This document shows positions 20,444-31,610 of a stretch of DNA of 64,000 nt, in pieces. A model generated the notes under the pieces. The model was not told where the DNA came from and ran no database searches. It saw only the letters and a list, made by a program, of their open reading frames with translations. Source of the stretch: Ophiobolus disseminans. Taxonomy: Eukaryota > Ascomycota > Dothideomycetes > Pleosporales > Phaeosphaeriaceae. The stretch is taken from positions 706,911 to 770,910 of the forward strand of contig MU006217.1 of assembly GCA_010093685.1 (NCBI GenBank), given 5' to 3'. Each line of letters starts with the position of its first letter. Within the stretch, counting starts at the first letter, position 1. A program made the translations under genes and the position numbers.

Positions 20444-23400
20444 ATGTCGAACTCGTCAACGTCGCTCGACGAGAAGGAGAAAGAGAAGGATTTTGGGCTT
20501 GTGGACCCCCAGGCGGCAGTACAGGACCCGACAGAAGCAGAGCCTTACGAGGATTCAAAATACGAGCCAATCAAGACAGAAAAAGGAAGGAAAGATGGTG
20601 CAGATATCGACAGCCAAAGCACACCGGGCACATTATCGAGATTACAGACCGGGACGAGCGCATACACCGACATCAGCGATGATACTGATGCCAAGAGCTC
20701 ATCAATAAGACGAAGAAAATGGTACCGCACGAATCCGTTAAAATGGGGAGCAATACCACCAGTTCCCAAACAGCGGGAGGTATGCCCAGAGCATAATGCA
20801 AGTATCTTCAGCAGACTCACCTGGACATGGATGCAGCCTATAATGAATGTCGGGTATAAACGCCCGCTTGAAAAGCAGGACATATGGCTTGTTAACCCAA
20901 ATCGCTCGGCGGACGTTCTCGCAGAAAAGCTACAAGCATCGTTTAAGAGAAGGTTGGAGCAGGGCAAGAAAAGGCCTCTTCTGGGCGCTATGTTCGACAC
21001 CTTCAAATGGGAGTTCATTATTGGTGGCACGTGTCAACTGACCGCTTCAGTCATTCAGTCAATCGCGCCATTTGTCCTTCGTTACCTCATCAGTTTCGCT
21101 GTCAAGGCCTATGTTGCACAGCGCACTAGTGCACCAGCGCCGAATCTAGGAGAAGGCTTCGGACTGGTCATTGCTATCACGATATTGCAGTTCTTGCAGA
21201 GCTTGGCCACCAACCATTTCATGTACCGTGGTATGATGATTGGTGGAGAAGCACGAGGTGTTCTCATTGCGCTTATCTTTAACAAAGCTATGAAATTATC
21301 AGGGAGAGCAAAAGCAGGTGGCAGAGCTCTTGTTGCAGAAGCACCACCCCCAGACATAAAGCCAGGCAGCGACGAACATGTCAAATGGTACCAAAAGATG
21401 TTGAAGAAGAACCGGAAAGACCCGAAGAAAGCACCAGCTGGAACTGCGGGTGTTGCTGGTGATGGCGAGGGCTGGGGTAATGGCCGAATCGTCAACCTCA
21501 TGTCAACTGACACCTACCGTGTGGATCAAGCCAGTGGCTTCTTTCACATGATCTGGACGGCCCCCATCGGTATCTTGATAACGACAGCTCTACTTCTGGT
21601 CAATCTGAAATACAGTGCTCTTCCGGGTCTTGGACTCATTCTCATCGCCATGCCACTACTCGGAAATGCTGTCAAGGTCCTCTTCCGCCGAAGAGTAGCT
21701 ATCAACAAGATTACCGATCAGCGTGTCAGCTTGACTCAAGAAATCCTGCAAGGAGTCCGTTTCGTCAAGTACTTTGGATGGGAGACGAGCTTTCTTGAGC
21801 GTATCCAGAATATCAGAAAGAAGGAGATCCACTCAATCCAGATCTTACTAACAATTCGTAACGCGATTCTGTCGGTTGGCATGAGCATGCCAGTGTTCGC
21901 TTCGATGATATCTTTCATCACATACTCGCAAGTTAACAGCAACCTCGACCCTGCGCCGATCTTCTCGTCTCTCGCGCTCTTCAATTCGATGCGAATTCCT
22001 CTCAACTTCCTCCCGCTTGTCATCGGCCAGGTCATTGACGCCAATGCCTCGATCAAGCGCATCCAGGAGTTCTTACTCGCAGAAGAGGCGGAGGAGACCG
22101 CTACATGGGACTACAACGCCAAGGACGCTGTCGTAATCAAGAATGCGGACTTCACATGGGAGCGGCATCCAACGCAAGACGCCGAAGACTCGATCGCCGG
22201 TCCTGGAGGGCCACAAGGGAAGAAAGCCGAGAAGGCTGCTGCGAAAAAAGAGAAGCAAGACAAGAAAGAGCAGGAGAAGAAGGACAAGAGAGCCAGCGTG
22301 CAGTCGAATCAAGAGGGAAGTGGGACTGCGACACCTTCTGACGCCACCATTGTGGAAGACGAGCTACCCTTTGCGATGAATGGAGTCGACCTTACATTTG
22401 GCAGGAATGAGCTTGTCGCCATCATTGGCAGTGTGGGATCTGGAAAAAGCTCACTGCTTGCAGCTCTGGCCGGAGACATGCGCAAAACCAGCGGCGAAGT
22501 TGTCATTGGTGCTTCTCGCGCGTTCTGCCCGCAATACGCATGGATTCAAAATGCCACTGTACGTGAGAACATCGTCTTTGGCAGGGACTTTGATCAAAAG
22601 TGGTATGACGAAGTGGTGGACGCCTGTGCTCTTCGTGCAGATCTTGAGATGCTACCAGCAGGTGACAAGACAGAAATCGGCGAGCGCGGTATCACTGTCT
22701 CTGGTGGCCAGAAGCAGCGCATGAACATCGCTCGTGCCATCTATTTCAACGCTGACATCATTCTCATGGACGATCCATTGAGCGCGGTCGATGCGCATGT
22801 TGGCAAGCATATCATGGACAATGCTATTTGTGGTCTTCTCAAGAACAAGTGCCGCATTCTTGCCACTCACCAGCTTCACGTTCTCAATCGATGTGACAGG
22901 ATCATCTGGGTCGAGGAAGGCCACGTACAGGCGGTGGATACCTTTGATGCGTTGATGTCAACCAACGAAGGCTTCCAGCAACTCATGAAAAGCACCAAGA
23001 AGGAGGAAGAGCACCTTGACGAAAAGGAAGCTGACGAGATCGACGCGGATGCCAGCCCTGACAAGAAGGAAGCCAAGAAGACTGCGAAGAAGCAGAAGAA
23101 GGCCGCAGCTCTCATGCAAGTCGAAGACCGTGCGACCAAGAGCGTGTCTTGGGGTGTCTGGATGGCGTATATCAGGGCAGGTGGTGGCGTCTGGGTCGGT
23201 CCACTTGTGCTCATCCTTCTCGTCCTCTCCCAAGGTGCCAACATCGTCACATCCTTGTGGCTCTCGTACTGGACATCCGACAAGTTCGGCTACGGAGAGG
23301 GCGCATACATTGGTGCCTACGCAGCGTTTGGGTTCAGCCAAGCACTCTTTATGTTCTTGTTCTCATGGGCTGTCGCAGTGTTCGGTACCAGAGCTGGAAA

Positions 23401-25047
23401 GGTCATGCTTCACCGAGCTATTACACGTGTGCTTCGAGCACCCATGTCTTTCTTCGACACGACACCCTTGGGTCGCATTACGAATCGCTTCAGCAAGGAT
23501 ATCGACGTTCTCGATAACACTATCACGGACTCGATGCGCATGTATTTCTTGACTCTGGCTATGATCATATCGTAAGTCCCCCCGAATACTCTTCAAAATG
23601 TAGCTTCCACTGACAGCAAACCAGTGTCTTCATCCTCATTGTATCCTACTACTATTACTACGCCATCGCACTCGGCCCCCTCTTCCTCATCTTCCTCTTC
23701 TCGGCTGCATACTACCGCTCCTCCGCTCGCGAGGTAAAGCGCCACGAAGCTGTGCTTCGCAGTACAGTCTTCGCGCGCTTCGGCGAAGCGGTTATGGGAA
23801 CTGCTACAATCCGAGCTTATGGCCTACAAGACCAGTTCTCTCGCAGTGTCCGAAACTCGGTCGACGATATGAACTCCGCATACTACCTCACCTTCGCCAA
23901 CCAGCGCTGGCTCAGTGTGCGCCTCGACATTGTCGGCATACTGCTCGTTTTCACGACTGGTATCCTCGTTGTGACGAGTCGATTTTCAGTTAATCCAAGT
24001 ATTGCTGGCTTGGTGCTATCATATATTCTCACGATTGTGCAGATGATCCAATTTACAGTCAGGCAACTGGCCGAGGTCGAGAACAACATGAACTCGACGG
24101 AGCGCATTCACCACTATGGCACCGAGTTGGAAGAGGAAGCGCCACTGCACATGGGCGAGGTCCGCCCAACGTGGCCCGAACATGGAGAGATTGTGTTCAA
24201 CGACGTGCAAATGCGGTACCGCGATGGACTGCCGTTGGTTCTCAAGGGCTTGGACATGCATGTTCGGGCTGGCGAGCGCATTGGTGTTGTAGGTCGCACC
24301 GGAGCCGGCAAGTCTTCGATTATGAGCGCGCTCTTCCGTCTGCAAGAGCTGTCTGGCGGATCCATCGTTATTGACGGTGTGGATATTGGGAAGATTGGTC
24401 TCCATGACCTACGCTCGAAGCTCGCCATCATACCTCAAGACCCGACGTTGTTCAAGGGCACTATCCGATCGAATCTCGACCCCTTCCACGAGCACTCGGA
24501 CCTGGAGCTGTGGTCTTCGCTACGCCAGGCCAACCTGGTATCGAATGAGTCGACTATGGACGATACGTCTGGAAGGATACACCTGGATTCGCAGGTAGAT
24601 GAGGAGGGTCTCAACTTCTCGCTCGGACAGCGGCAACTGCTGGCGCTGAGCCGAGCGCTCGTTCGTGGCTCTCAGATCATTGTGTGCGACGAAGCTACGA
24701 GTAGTGTCGACTTTGAGGTGAGGACAATTCTTGCTAGACTACTGGTGGGAGAAACGCTAACTTAGTGTAGACTGATGCCCTGGTCCAGACCAGCATGAAG
24801 AACGGCTTCAAGGGCAAGGTAAGCAGCGCCCACGAACTAAAATGGTCCACACAGACTAACATCCTACCAGACCTTACTCTGCATCGCCCATCGCCTAAAG
24901 ACCATCATCGACTACGACCGCATCTGCGTTATGGACCAAGGACAGATTGCGGAGCTAGATACGCCGGCGAAGCTCTACATCCAAGGTGGGATTTTCCGCG
25001 GCATGTGCGAGCGCAGTGGGATTCGCCGCGAAGACTTTTCAGGATAG
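20444..25047 (+). CDS. YOR1-like ABC transporter (ABCC/MRP family)
   Basis: Full-size ATP-driven exporter, 1481 aa, of the ABCC family without the extra TMD0, most like yeast Yor1 (oligomycin and other organic anions, plasma membrane). Exons: 20444..23571, 23625..24717, 24771..24818, 24871..25047. Order is TMD1-NBD1-TMD2-NBD2. The Yor1-type N-terminal phrases NPLKWGAIPPVP, FSRLTWTWMQPIMNVGYKRP and DIWLVNPNRSADVL are present. NBD1 has Walker A GSVGSGKS (~662), signature VSGGQKQR (~751) and Walker B ILMDDPLSAVDAH, with Asp instead of the catalytic Glu, as is normal for ABCC NBD1. NBD2 has Walker A GRTGAGKS (~1266), signature FSLGQRQ (~1373) and VCDEATSSVD. A Lys/Glu-rich insert (EKAAAKKEKQDKKEQEKKDK) lies at the start of NBD1 at about residues 590-625. 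A second charged stretch follows NBD1. Confidence 0.92.
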
Positions 25048-26464
25048 AAATAAAGTAGTTCGTGTTGTTGGAGGTTAAAGGGTTTGAAGCGCTACCGGCC
25101 CAATGGATCACAGATAACCGCGCGTGATTGACGGGACATTGCGAACGGAGTGCATGGGTTTGGCGTTGATAGCGGCATTTTGGGTACCAACCTTGTAGCG
25201 TTGATTGCGCATTTGGTAGCATGGCAGTGTATGCATGGCTAGCGATGTTGGAGAGTGCACCGGCAGCGTTCGGTGGATCTTATCTCTATCGAACACTCTG
25301 CAGTATCTAATGGCAAAGCATCGGAGCGCAAGACTCAGCTCCAGCCCGTGCTGCTTTTCGCCTCTGGGCTGTGTGATGTCGCGTCTGGAGGGAGCGGAGG
25401 GGCCGACTACTCGAAGGCAAACGTGGTGAAGGCGCTTCAAACGTCTAGAGTCGCCGTGGCCGCGCAGGCAGACGTCACACCCAGAACAGCAGGTCGGTCG
25501 ACTGCATGAACAACAAGCTTGCACCAAAGGCGAGCTCGGCCAGCCTCTCCGCGTGGTTCTGGCGAGCCAAGAAGCGCCTCCATGCACACTTTAGCCGCAA
25601 CAGGCATCGTCCGCGCAGACATTCAACAGCCAAGATCTTCCCGGCCCCATTGCAGCACGGCTCTGGCCAGAGTTAAGTTTAGCCCCTTTCGGCCTGGGCG
25701 CGTCACATATCAGGGACGCTGCGAAGACACCATCATGGCGTGGCTCTCGGTCAGGCTGAGGTGGCAGATGCGTTGCAGACAAACGAAGCTGTGTGCCCCG
25801 AGAGACGTCGATGGCGGTGTCGCTTGCGAGCCATTGATTGAGGGCGAGCACAGTGCGACAGCAGCAAGCAGGGCCGTGACTTTTGGCGGCGTCCTCGTCG
25901 AATCAGAGCTGTGGCGCATCATAAATTCGCTAGGTTCAACGCCCGATGCGGCTTAGGCGGCCGGATCCTCATCCAAGCCTGGAACTGAGCAATTCACACA
26001 GACCTCCAGGAACTGGGCCTAGGGTGCGCTCATAATCCACATGCTCCCACCCGCGTCGCTCCTTTGTACGATAGATAGATAGCACCATCAGTCCTGCCCC
26101 GTCACTCTCTGCTCCTGCCCCGCAGCACATGCAATTGTAGCTGAAGCACGCCGGCCGACCAGCTACTCCTTCCTTACCATCACCACCGCTCCTTCCCGTC
26201 CTCACCTTCACGCGTGTCGCTCCTTCCCAGTGTCTCGCCCACGGCAGTCGCCCACCAGACATCAGCTGAGCCTCATGCACGGCCTGTCGTAGAGTAGCAC
26301 GACTTCATAAGTCGCACCACATCCGCCAGTGCAGCATCCACTGCATCTGCAGCAAGCCGCGCGAAAGGGTCCTCCTGACGACCACTCCCTTTCCCGCCGA
26401 CTCACTTCACCCTCACGCCTCACCACTCTCCTTCCCCACGTGGAGCACTAGCCGCTACGTCACA
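25048..26464. other. Intergenic region
   Basis: About 1.4 kb with no supported gene. From about 26130 to 26460 it is strongly pyrimidine-rich on the plus strand (CCTTCCTTACC, CTCTCCTTCCCC), typical of a fungal promoter and leader feeding the gene at 26465. Confidence 0.5.
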
Positions 26465-27049
26465 ATGGCAGCAAATGAGAAGCACGAACCCGTCACCTTT
26501 GGCGTCACAATTGAGAGACCCGTCAGCCAGATTGAGCCGCAACCAGCCCTGCGCTCGGCCCCCTCCACCGACTCTGCAATGTCGTCCACCACGGCAGACG
26601 CAGCCAAGAAGGAGATGGCCGTCGACTCGTCCAACCCGTACTCTGCCTTCTACAAGCACCCCGAGGCCCGCCGCTCCATGGACGCCGCCAGCGCACCCCA
26701 GAGCAAGACACACCTCGACGTCGTCACCTTCGAGCGCGACGTCGAAGCCGGCTTGCCCCTCTCCACCGCCACCACACAGCAGCCCAAGTCGTCGGTCGAC
26801 GGACGCGTCAAGGAATGCACAATGTGGCCCTCACGACAGGCCGTCATCGACCAGCGAAAGACATACAAGCGCACCCGTGGCTGCAATCTGTTCAAGAACT
26901 TGACCAGCAAGCAGAGACTGTGGGCTAAGATCATCATCGCTCTCGTCGTCGTTGCCGCGGCTGTGGGTCTGGGTGTGGGCATCTCGCGTGCTGTCGGCGG
27001 CGGCGTATGGGCCGGCGAGGGCAAGAGCAAGGAGATTCCACACAACTGA
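26465..27049 (+). CDS. Tail-anchored membrane protein of unknown function, 194 aa
   Basis: Uninterrupted frame from an ATG preceded by the favourable context GTCACA. Residues 1-~140 are soluble and low in hydrophobicity, with Ser/Thr/Ala-rich parts and a SSNPYSAFYKHPEARRSMDA segment. A Cys-containing basic region follows (VDGRVKECTMWPSRQAVIDQ, then KTYKRTRGCNLFKNL). A single transmembrane helix near the C-terminus (IIIALVVVAAAVGLGVGISR) ends in a short Gly/Lys tail, so the protein is probably tail-anchored with its bulk in the cytosol. No known domain is recognised. The coherent composition and codon use along the whole frame support a real gene. A probable intron lies just after the stop codon. 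Confidence 0.75.
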   Translation: MAANEKHEPVTFGVTIERPVSQIEPQPALRSAPSTDSAMSSTTADAAKKEMAVDSSNPYSAFYKHPEARRSMDAASAPQSKTHLDVVTFERDVEAGLPLSTATTQQPKSSVDGRVKECTMWPSRQAVIDQRKTYKRTRGCNLFKNLTSKQRLWAKIIIALVVVAAAVGLGVGISRAVGGGVWAGEGKSKEIPHN

Positions 27050-27065
27050 GCTTGGGTGCTAGCAA

Positions 27066-27116
27066 GTAAGCCTCCCTCCTGCCTCCTCTACATGACCCCC
27101 AACTAACAGCAACCAG
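27066..27116 (+). other. Probable 3'-UTR intron
   Basis: Seventeen bases after the TGA of the tail-anchored gene a GTAAGC donor begins. A CTAAC branch and CAG acceptors follow at about 27109 and 27116. All signals match the coding introns in this window, but here they fall in untranslated sequence. Confidence 0.4.
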
Positions 27117-28154
27117 GGCTCCCGACTTCGCCACGTTACGACACTGCATACTTTCTACTACAGTTTCATTCTTCGATATCCCCTTTCGGCTGTCCATTGT
27201 TTCAGCTCATGTAAATATCATTCAGCTTTTCTTGTCTATTGCGTATCTGTGTCATCTTCAGCATCGGCTGCTCACAGCCGGTTGAATACATCACTCGGGT
27301 CTTGCAAGGCGTTTTGGGCTTGGGGTATAATCAGCCTCTGTCATCTTGGGGCAAGCATGGCGCGACGGAGCATAATGAGCGATACATCGATAGAGAACAC
27401 AGCGGGCGCTGGGAAGGAACCCGGCGCGGTGAACAATCGAACATTGCCTCTGCGTATAAGCGGGGCTACACTTCATCTGCATCCATTGTCGCTCACACAT
27501 GCCCAGTATTCGTGCATCCTCTCTTTTAATAGAGTCCACCTACTACTAACCCTTGACAGCCCAAGAACCCATTCTACGCTATCCAAACTCTAACAAAATT
27601 CCGCTCTATTCTTAATCTCCGCTCACACGTTAGAATTAAAGGCTCAACGCCGTACTCGCTCTCGCATCTCTCTTCCCCAAACACACGGCTCGGTCCGCAA
27701 AAAAATCTATACGCACCGAGTACGCACCGAATACGCCGAACCATGTCAAACGCATGCATCACGCCGTTCTCTTTTCCACACTCGGGTGACCCTTGCGAGA
27801 TGAGCAAAATTAATCTCACTGCCAAGATCCGCTGTTAGCCAGGGGAAAGAGGCGGTGCGTGCGGGAGATCGGCGGTAAGTGCTTACTTTTGCATTGGAGT
27901 GGTGAGGCGCGATTCATGGTTTTTGCTGTAGTTGTTTGATTAAGAGATGTGGTCGCGATGATTGTTGTGTTGTTTGGTGTGGAGTGCTTTGTAGATTAGG
28001 GATTGGACGATGTGCTGAGGTGGTGTTTGAGTTGAACGTTTCAGTTCAGTGGGGTTACCTAAGCATGGAAAGTTTCGAGATGAAGTGACGAGTAAAATTT
28101 CCGAAAAGTTGTCTTATGGTTTCAACAATAGTGAGTGAAAGTGTTGACGAAATG
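27117..28154. other. Convergent intergenic region
   Basis: About 1 kb between the 3' ends of two genes. Short frames are present without motifs. It is AT-rich between about 27860 and 28150. Nothing further recognised. Confidence 0.45.
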
Positions 28155-29555
28155 CTATGTGTACATCCTGCCTCTCTGTAGTCGTGCCACTTTAGCACCA
28201 TTCCCTCCCAAGCTCTTCAGTGCAACGTGGCCCACTTCTTCGCCTTCTTGTAGATCAGCCAGCTGCACTTTCAAGCCTCTGATAAGTCGCGAGCGTTGAG
28301 TCCCGTCCAGCGTCGATCCGCCCTCTGGTATCTGAATATGCGGATTGTCCCGCGTGAGGGATGAGACGTAGCCAAATATGTCCGGAACCGTGGTTTGAAA
28401 CGCGACGAAAACGTTAACGATGCCTAAGAGGAGGAGGGTGCCTGAGCACAAGACGAGCATGAGCACCCAAGTTATGTTCGCCCTATAGATGGGAATCTGA
28501 CGAGTGCTGATGGCGGTCGTGCTGTTCATCTCATCATCGAGGTGACTGTTCAGCGAGCCGGAGGTTGCGTTCATGGAGGACAGAGCGAAAGGATCACGTC
28601 GAGGTGTGGCCAGGATCCAACGACTTGCTTCCCAGTATGCATTCATGACTTGAGTGAGGCGCTGGGACACATGAGCATCCGATACGCGGGACCAATCGTG
28701 TGATCACGCAAGCCCGACGTAGCTGGGTTCAGATAGATTTCCGTAGATGTAGTCGTCGATTGGATGAGACATGTCCGCTAAGATGATACCGCCTACGCTT
28801 GGAAAGTAATCGAAGAAGTAGCCTGAAGCTTCTCTATTGTGTACAACATTGTACGGCTGCCCACCATAAATGTCTGGTTCGCCTTGTAGTTCTGGAGCGT
28901 GCCGCATTTGTTGTACACTGCAGCTAGCCGAATTGCAGATCAACCTTGCTTCTACTATCAGACTATGCGGCGAGCACTTGTAGACGGATATGATCTTCCG
29001 ATCGTAGTGCTTCGTACCGTAGTAGATAGTCTTAGTACTATTCTCGGATGAGTTACGAACGTTGACAAGGAAAAAGCTGCTCTCGAACCATGTGGTCGTA
29101 GACCACGGCAACGTAAAATTCTGGACAAATAGCAAATTGGGTGAAGAGGCTGGAACGACGTGCTCACCGCGAGGCCAACCATACGGAACCGTGTCAATGC
29201 CTTCATTTGCCCGGAAGAATGCCGTGATGGTGCTATAATTTTCACGCATGTAGAGTGCGCAGTCCATGTACATATACTCGTACGGCACCGAGAAAGTCGA
29301 GACACTGTTCGGGCGAAGGCCTACCACACTGACACCTATCAACGAGGTGTACAGTACATTGTCATTGGAATCGACGTCGACCCACAAAGACTGTGTGCCA
29401 TTTTCACCAAGGCTTCTCTGCTCCAATTCTGCAAGTCGAGACATCTTGGGATGACCCCAGATGTCCATCGGGCTATCTTGTATGATGTCCGTGGTTGCTA
29501 CGCTTGTCGACATGATTGCACTGACCATATTTATATAGCCCACCTGATTGGACAT
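28155..29555 (-). pseudogene. Fungal membrane-protein gene split by an in-frame TGA
   Basis: One minus-strand frame of 467 codons is continuous except for TGA at 28704-28706. The upstream half (YINMVSAIMSTSVATTDIIQ; TSLIGVSVVGLRPNSVSTFS; YEYMYMDCALYMRENYSTI) is a glycosylation-rich ectodomain with several NxS/T sites. Beyond the stop the frame continues SHDWSRVSDAHVSQRLTQVM, NAYWEASRWIL, then a transmembrane helix (ITWVLMLVLCSGTLLLLGIV) and a cytosolic tail. The order ectodomain, RLTQxxNxYWxAS, TM helix is what I recall of a large family of fungal hypothetical membrane proteins related to the DUF3176 group. Those carry N-terminal TM helices that are absent here, so the N-terminus also seems lost. 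An intron across the TGA (GTGATC...CCCAG, 46 nt) would shift the frame and fail. I therefore call a pseudogene. Confidence 0.55.
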
Positions 29556-29860
29556 GAGTAGCCAGCTTTCAGTTTGTTTTATTTGCAGACTCCGATCTCT
29601 CTACTTTCGCTCGTATGCAACAGGAGGCGGTATGGAAAACACGTGAATCTCCGTAGCACATGGCGGGGTAGCGTCGATGTCGTCCTCAGCCTTAAGCAAC
29701 ATCGCCTCACTCCGCTGGCTATGCAGACTTGGCGAATACATATAGCTACGTACACCCAAGCGAGTGTAGGCTGAATCATTCCATAATTTCCGATATATTT
29801 CAAGGCAACCAAACTATCATACCGACAACCAAAGGTCACTATCCAGGAGTGCAGCCGATC

Positions 29861-30330
29861 ATGTCTCATGAAAACGTCGACGAGAGCTTTGGGGACCTAC
29901 AGTACTACGATGAGGAGCAAGAATACTGCACCCACAAAAACATCGAAGAGCAAGTCTACAATGATTGTGAAGAATAAGACAACACCGCGGACCCAGATGA
30001 TCACGAGTACGTTGCAGACGTTCACCTTTTTGCTTCCTTTCTGTCAACAACTCTCGCCACCGTGAGAACGAAGAACTCGGAGATCAGTTCGGCCAGCTGG
30101 AGAACCACGAGCGCCGCATCGCAGTGCTGGAAACGAACAAGGCGGCCCTAGCTCTCGAGCGTCTATATGCTGCGCAGGAAGCTGTTGGGGGGCAGAACTA
30201 AGGATGTGATGAGGAGGCGGGATGGTGGAGAGACTTCGTCGAGGCTGAGTATGAAGCCGAGGGCATGACACCAGATGAGGGAGGAGGCGAAGTTGATATG
30301 GATATTGAATCTGATTCGGATTCGGACTGA
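29861..30330 (+). pseudogene. Small acidic coiled-coil gene with several stops
   Basis: The frame from ATG 29861 (MSHENVDESFGDLQYYDEEQ) meets TAA at 29975-29977. Coding-like sequence then resumes in another frame from about 30046 with NNSRHRENEELGDQFGQLEN and ERRIAVLETNKAALALERLY. It meets a second TAA at 30199-30201 and continues in that same frame as CDEEAGWWRDFVEAEYEAEG and MTPDEGGGEVDMDIESDSDS to a final TGA at 30328-30330. The pieces suggest a protein with a leucine-rich coiled coil and an acidic tail. A donor-like GTACGT at 30007 could begin an intron, but no acceptor repairs both stops. No family is recognised. It lies head-to-head with the broken membrane gene. Confidence 0.45.
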
Positions 30331-30421
30331 GCTTTGGGAGCGTGATATATGTGCTGTCGCACAGCAACGAAATCTCCGATACATCAAAGCGTAGCAATAA
30401 GCCTACAAACCCAACTCCAAA

Positions 30422-31610
30422 TCAATGACCATAATAAACCTTCCGCCAACTCTCGAACAGCCCATCCATGTATCCAATGTTCACGCCTCGCAGTCCCGGT
30501 GGATTGAGTATTCCTCGACAAACGCGCCCCATCGCTCTCGAAGGTTCGATTCGGTAGATCCACACCGTCTCCGTAACGCCCTTGGGTAGGTCCTTCGCAT
30601 TGAAGACACCAAACACCATTAAGACGACTAGCATGATCACACCTCCGAACATCGTCAGCCACGGCCGTTGAGCCTTCACTGCCCGCCACCTCGTGTCGCT
30701 GTTTGTCAACAGCATAAGAACTGTGTCGAAGATCTGGCACGCAAGTGCAACTGACAGAGCGATGATAGTACCGAGAAGCCAGTCTCGCTGCTGATCGCCG
30801 GGGAGAGAGATGCATCCAATGCCGTTGCTGCTGCTCTCGATGACGTTGAATTTGTCGCAATTGCCTGTTGTGACGGCCACGGCGAAGTCGCGGAATGCCG
30901 GCGAGCACCAGTTTACGCGGATGTCTTTTTGGCGGCGGCCTTGGACGGCGGCGTAGAGGCCGATGAGTTGGAGGGCGATGAGCATCAATGCGAATATGAA
31001 AGATGTCAAAGCGACCATGGCGTAGCGGAGTGCGCCGGGGTGGAGATTGAGTGGCTGGTCTGGTTCGGGGTGTACGAGGGGTTGTTGGTCGACTTCAGCC
31101 ATCTGTGGAGCTGTGGAGTATGTTAGTCGAATGACTTTGATACTAGCAACGACCAATAACTGACCGTTTCGAGCTGCGTCATTTCCATTTCTATTTCCTC
31201 GCATCCAAGCCTTCATTGTACGTTCAGCATCCCTGATTGCGTCCCACAAGACCCGAAGACCTCTACGGGGTCGTGCTGGGATTATCGCGGCTGGCAATCG
31301 CGTCTCGTCGTGCTTCTCCATGATGAGTATCACCATTTGGAGCATGGCTCCAACGTCGAGCACCAACGTCAGTGGCATCCATACAAGCACCTCTTCTGCT
31401 TTCAATGCCGTGCTGACATATGCCTGCACAGTGAGCGCTATGCCGATGGCTGCGAGACCGAGAGCCTGGAGAGCACTTGATCAGCAAGTATAAAGGTTCA
31501 TACGATGTGTCAGGGCTTACCAGATATTGCGCATGCTCCCATCTTGACGCTCGGATCACGCAGGTTGGGAGGTGGAGTAGGAGGAGAATTCCGACTAGTA
31601 TAAACGGCAT
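30422..31610 (-). CDS. Polytopic membrane protein of unknown function, 359 aa
   Basis: Exons are complement(30422..31110, 31165..31465, 31521..31610). Introns of 54 and 55 nt have GTCAGT...CCACAG with a CGACTAAC branch, and GTAAGC...CTCCAG. The 54-nt intron is a multiple of three without stops, so retention would add 18 residues. Five hydrophobic segments are visible: the N-terminus (MPFILVGILLLLHLP), ALGLAAIGIALTVQAYVSTA, the segment around VALTSFIFALMLIALQLIGL, LLGTIIALSVALACQIF, and MFGGVIMLVVLMVFGVF. The loop between the third and fourth holds three cysteines, suggesting an oxidised extracytosolic loop. No known domain is recognised. The start at 31608-31610 is the first ATG after an in-frame stop; a further upstream exon cannot be excluded. 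Confidence 0.65.

Noticed and set aside
25519..25956. A 145-codon plus-strand frame after the ABC transporter
   Set aside because: No motifs, atypical Arg/Cys/Ala-rich composition, and a competing open frame on the opposite strand; treated as GC-rich noise.
30530..30550. GGTTCGATTCGG resembling a tRNA B box
   Set aside because: It lies inside the coding sequence of the polytopic membrane protein and no A box or acceptor stem surrounds it.
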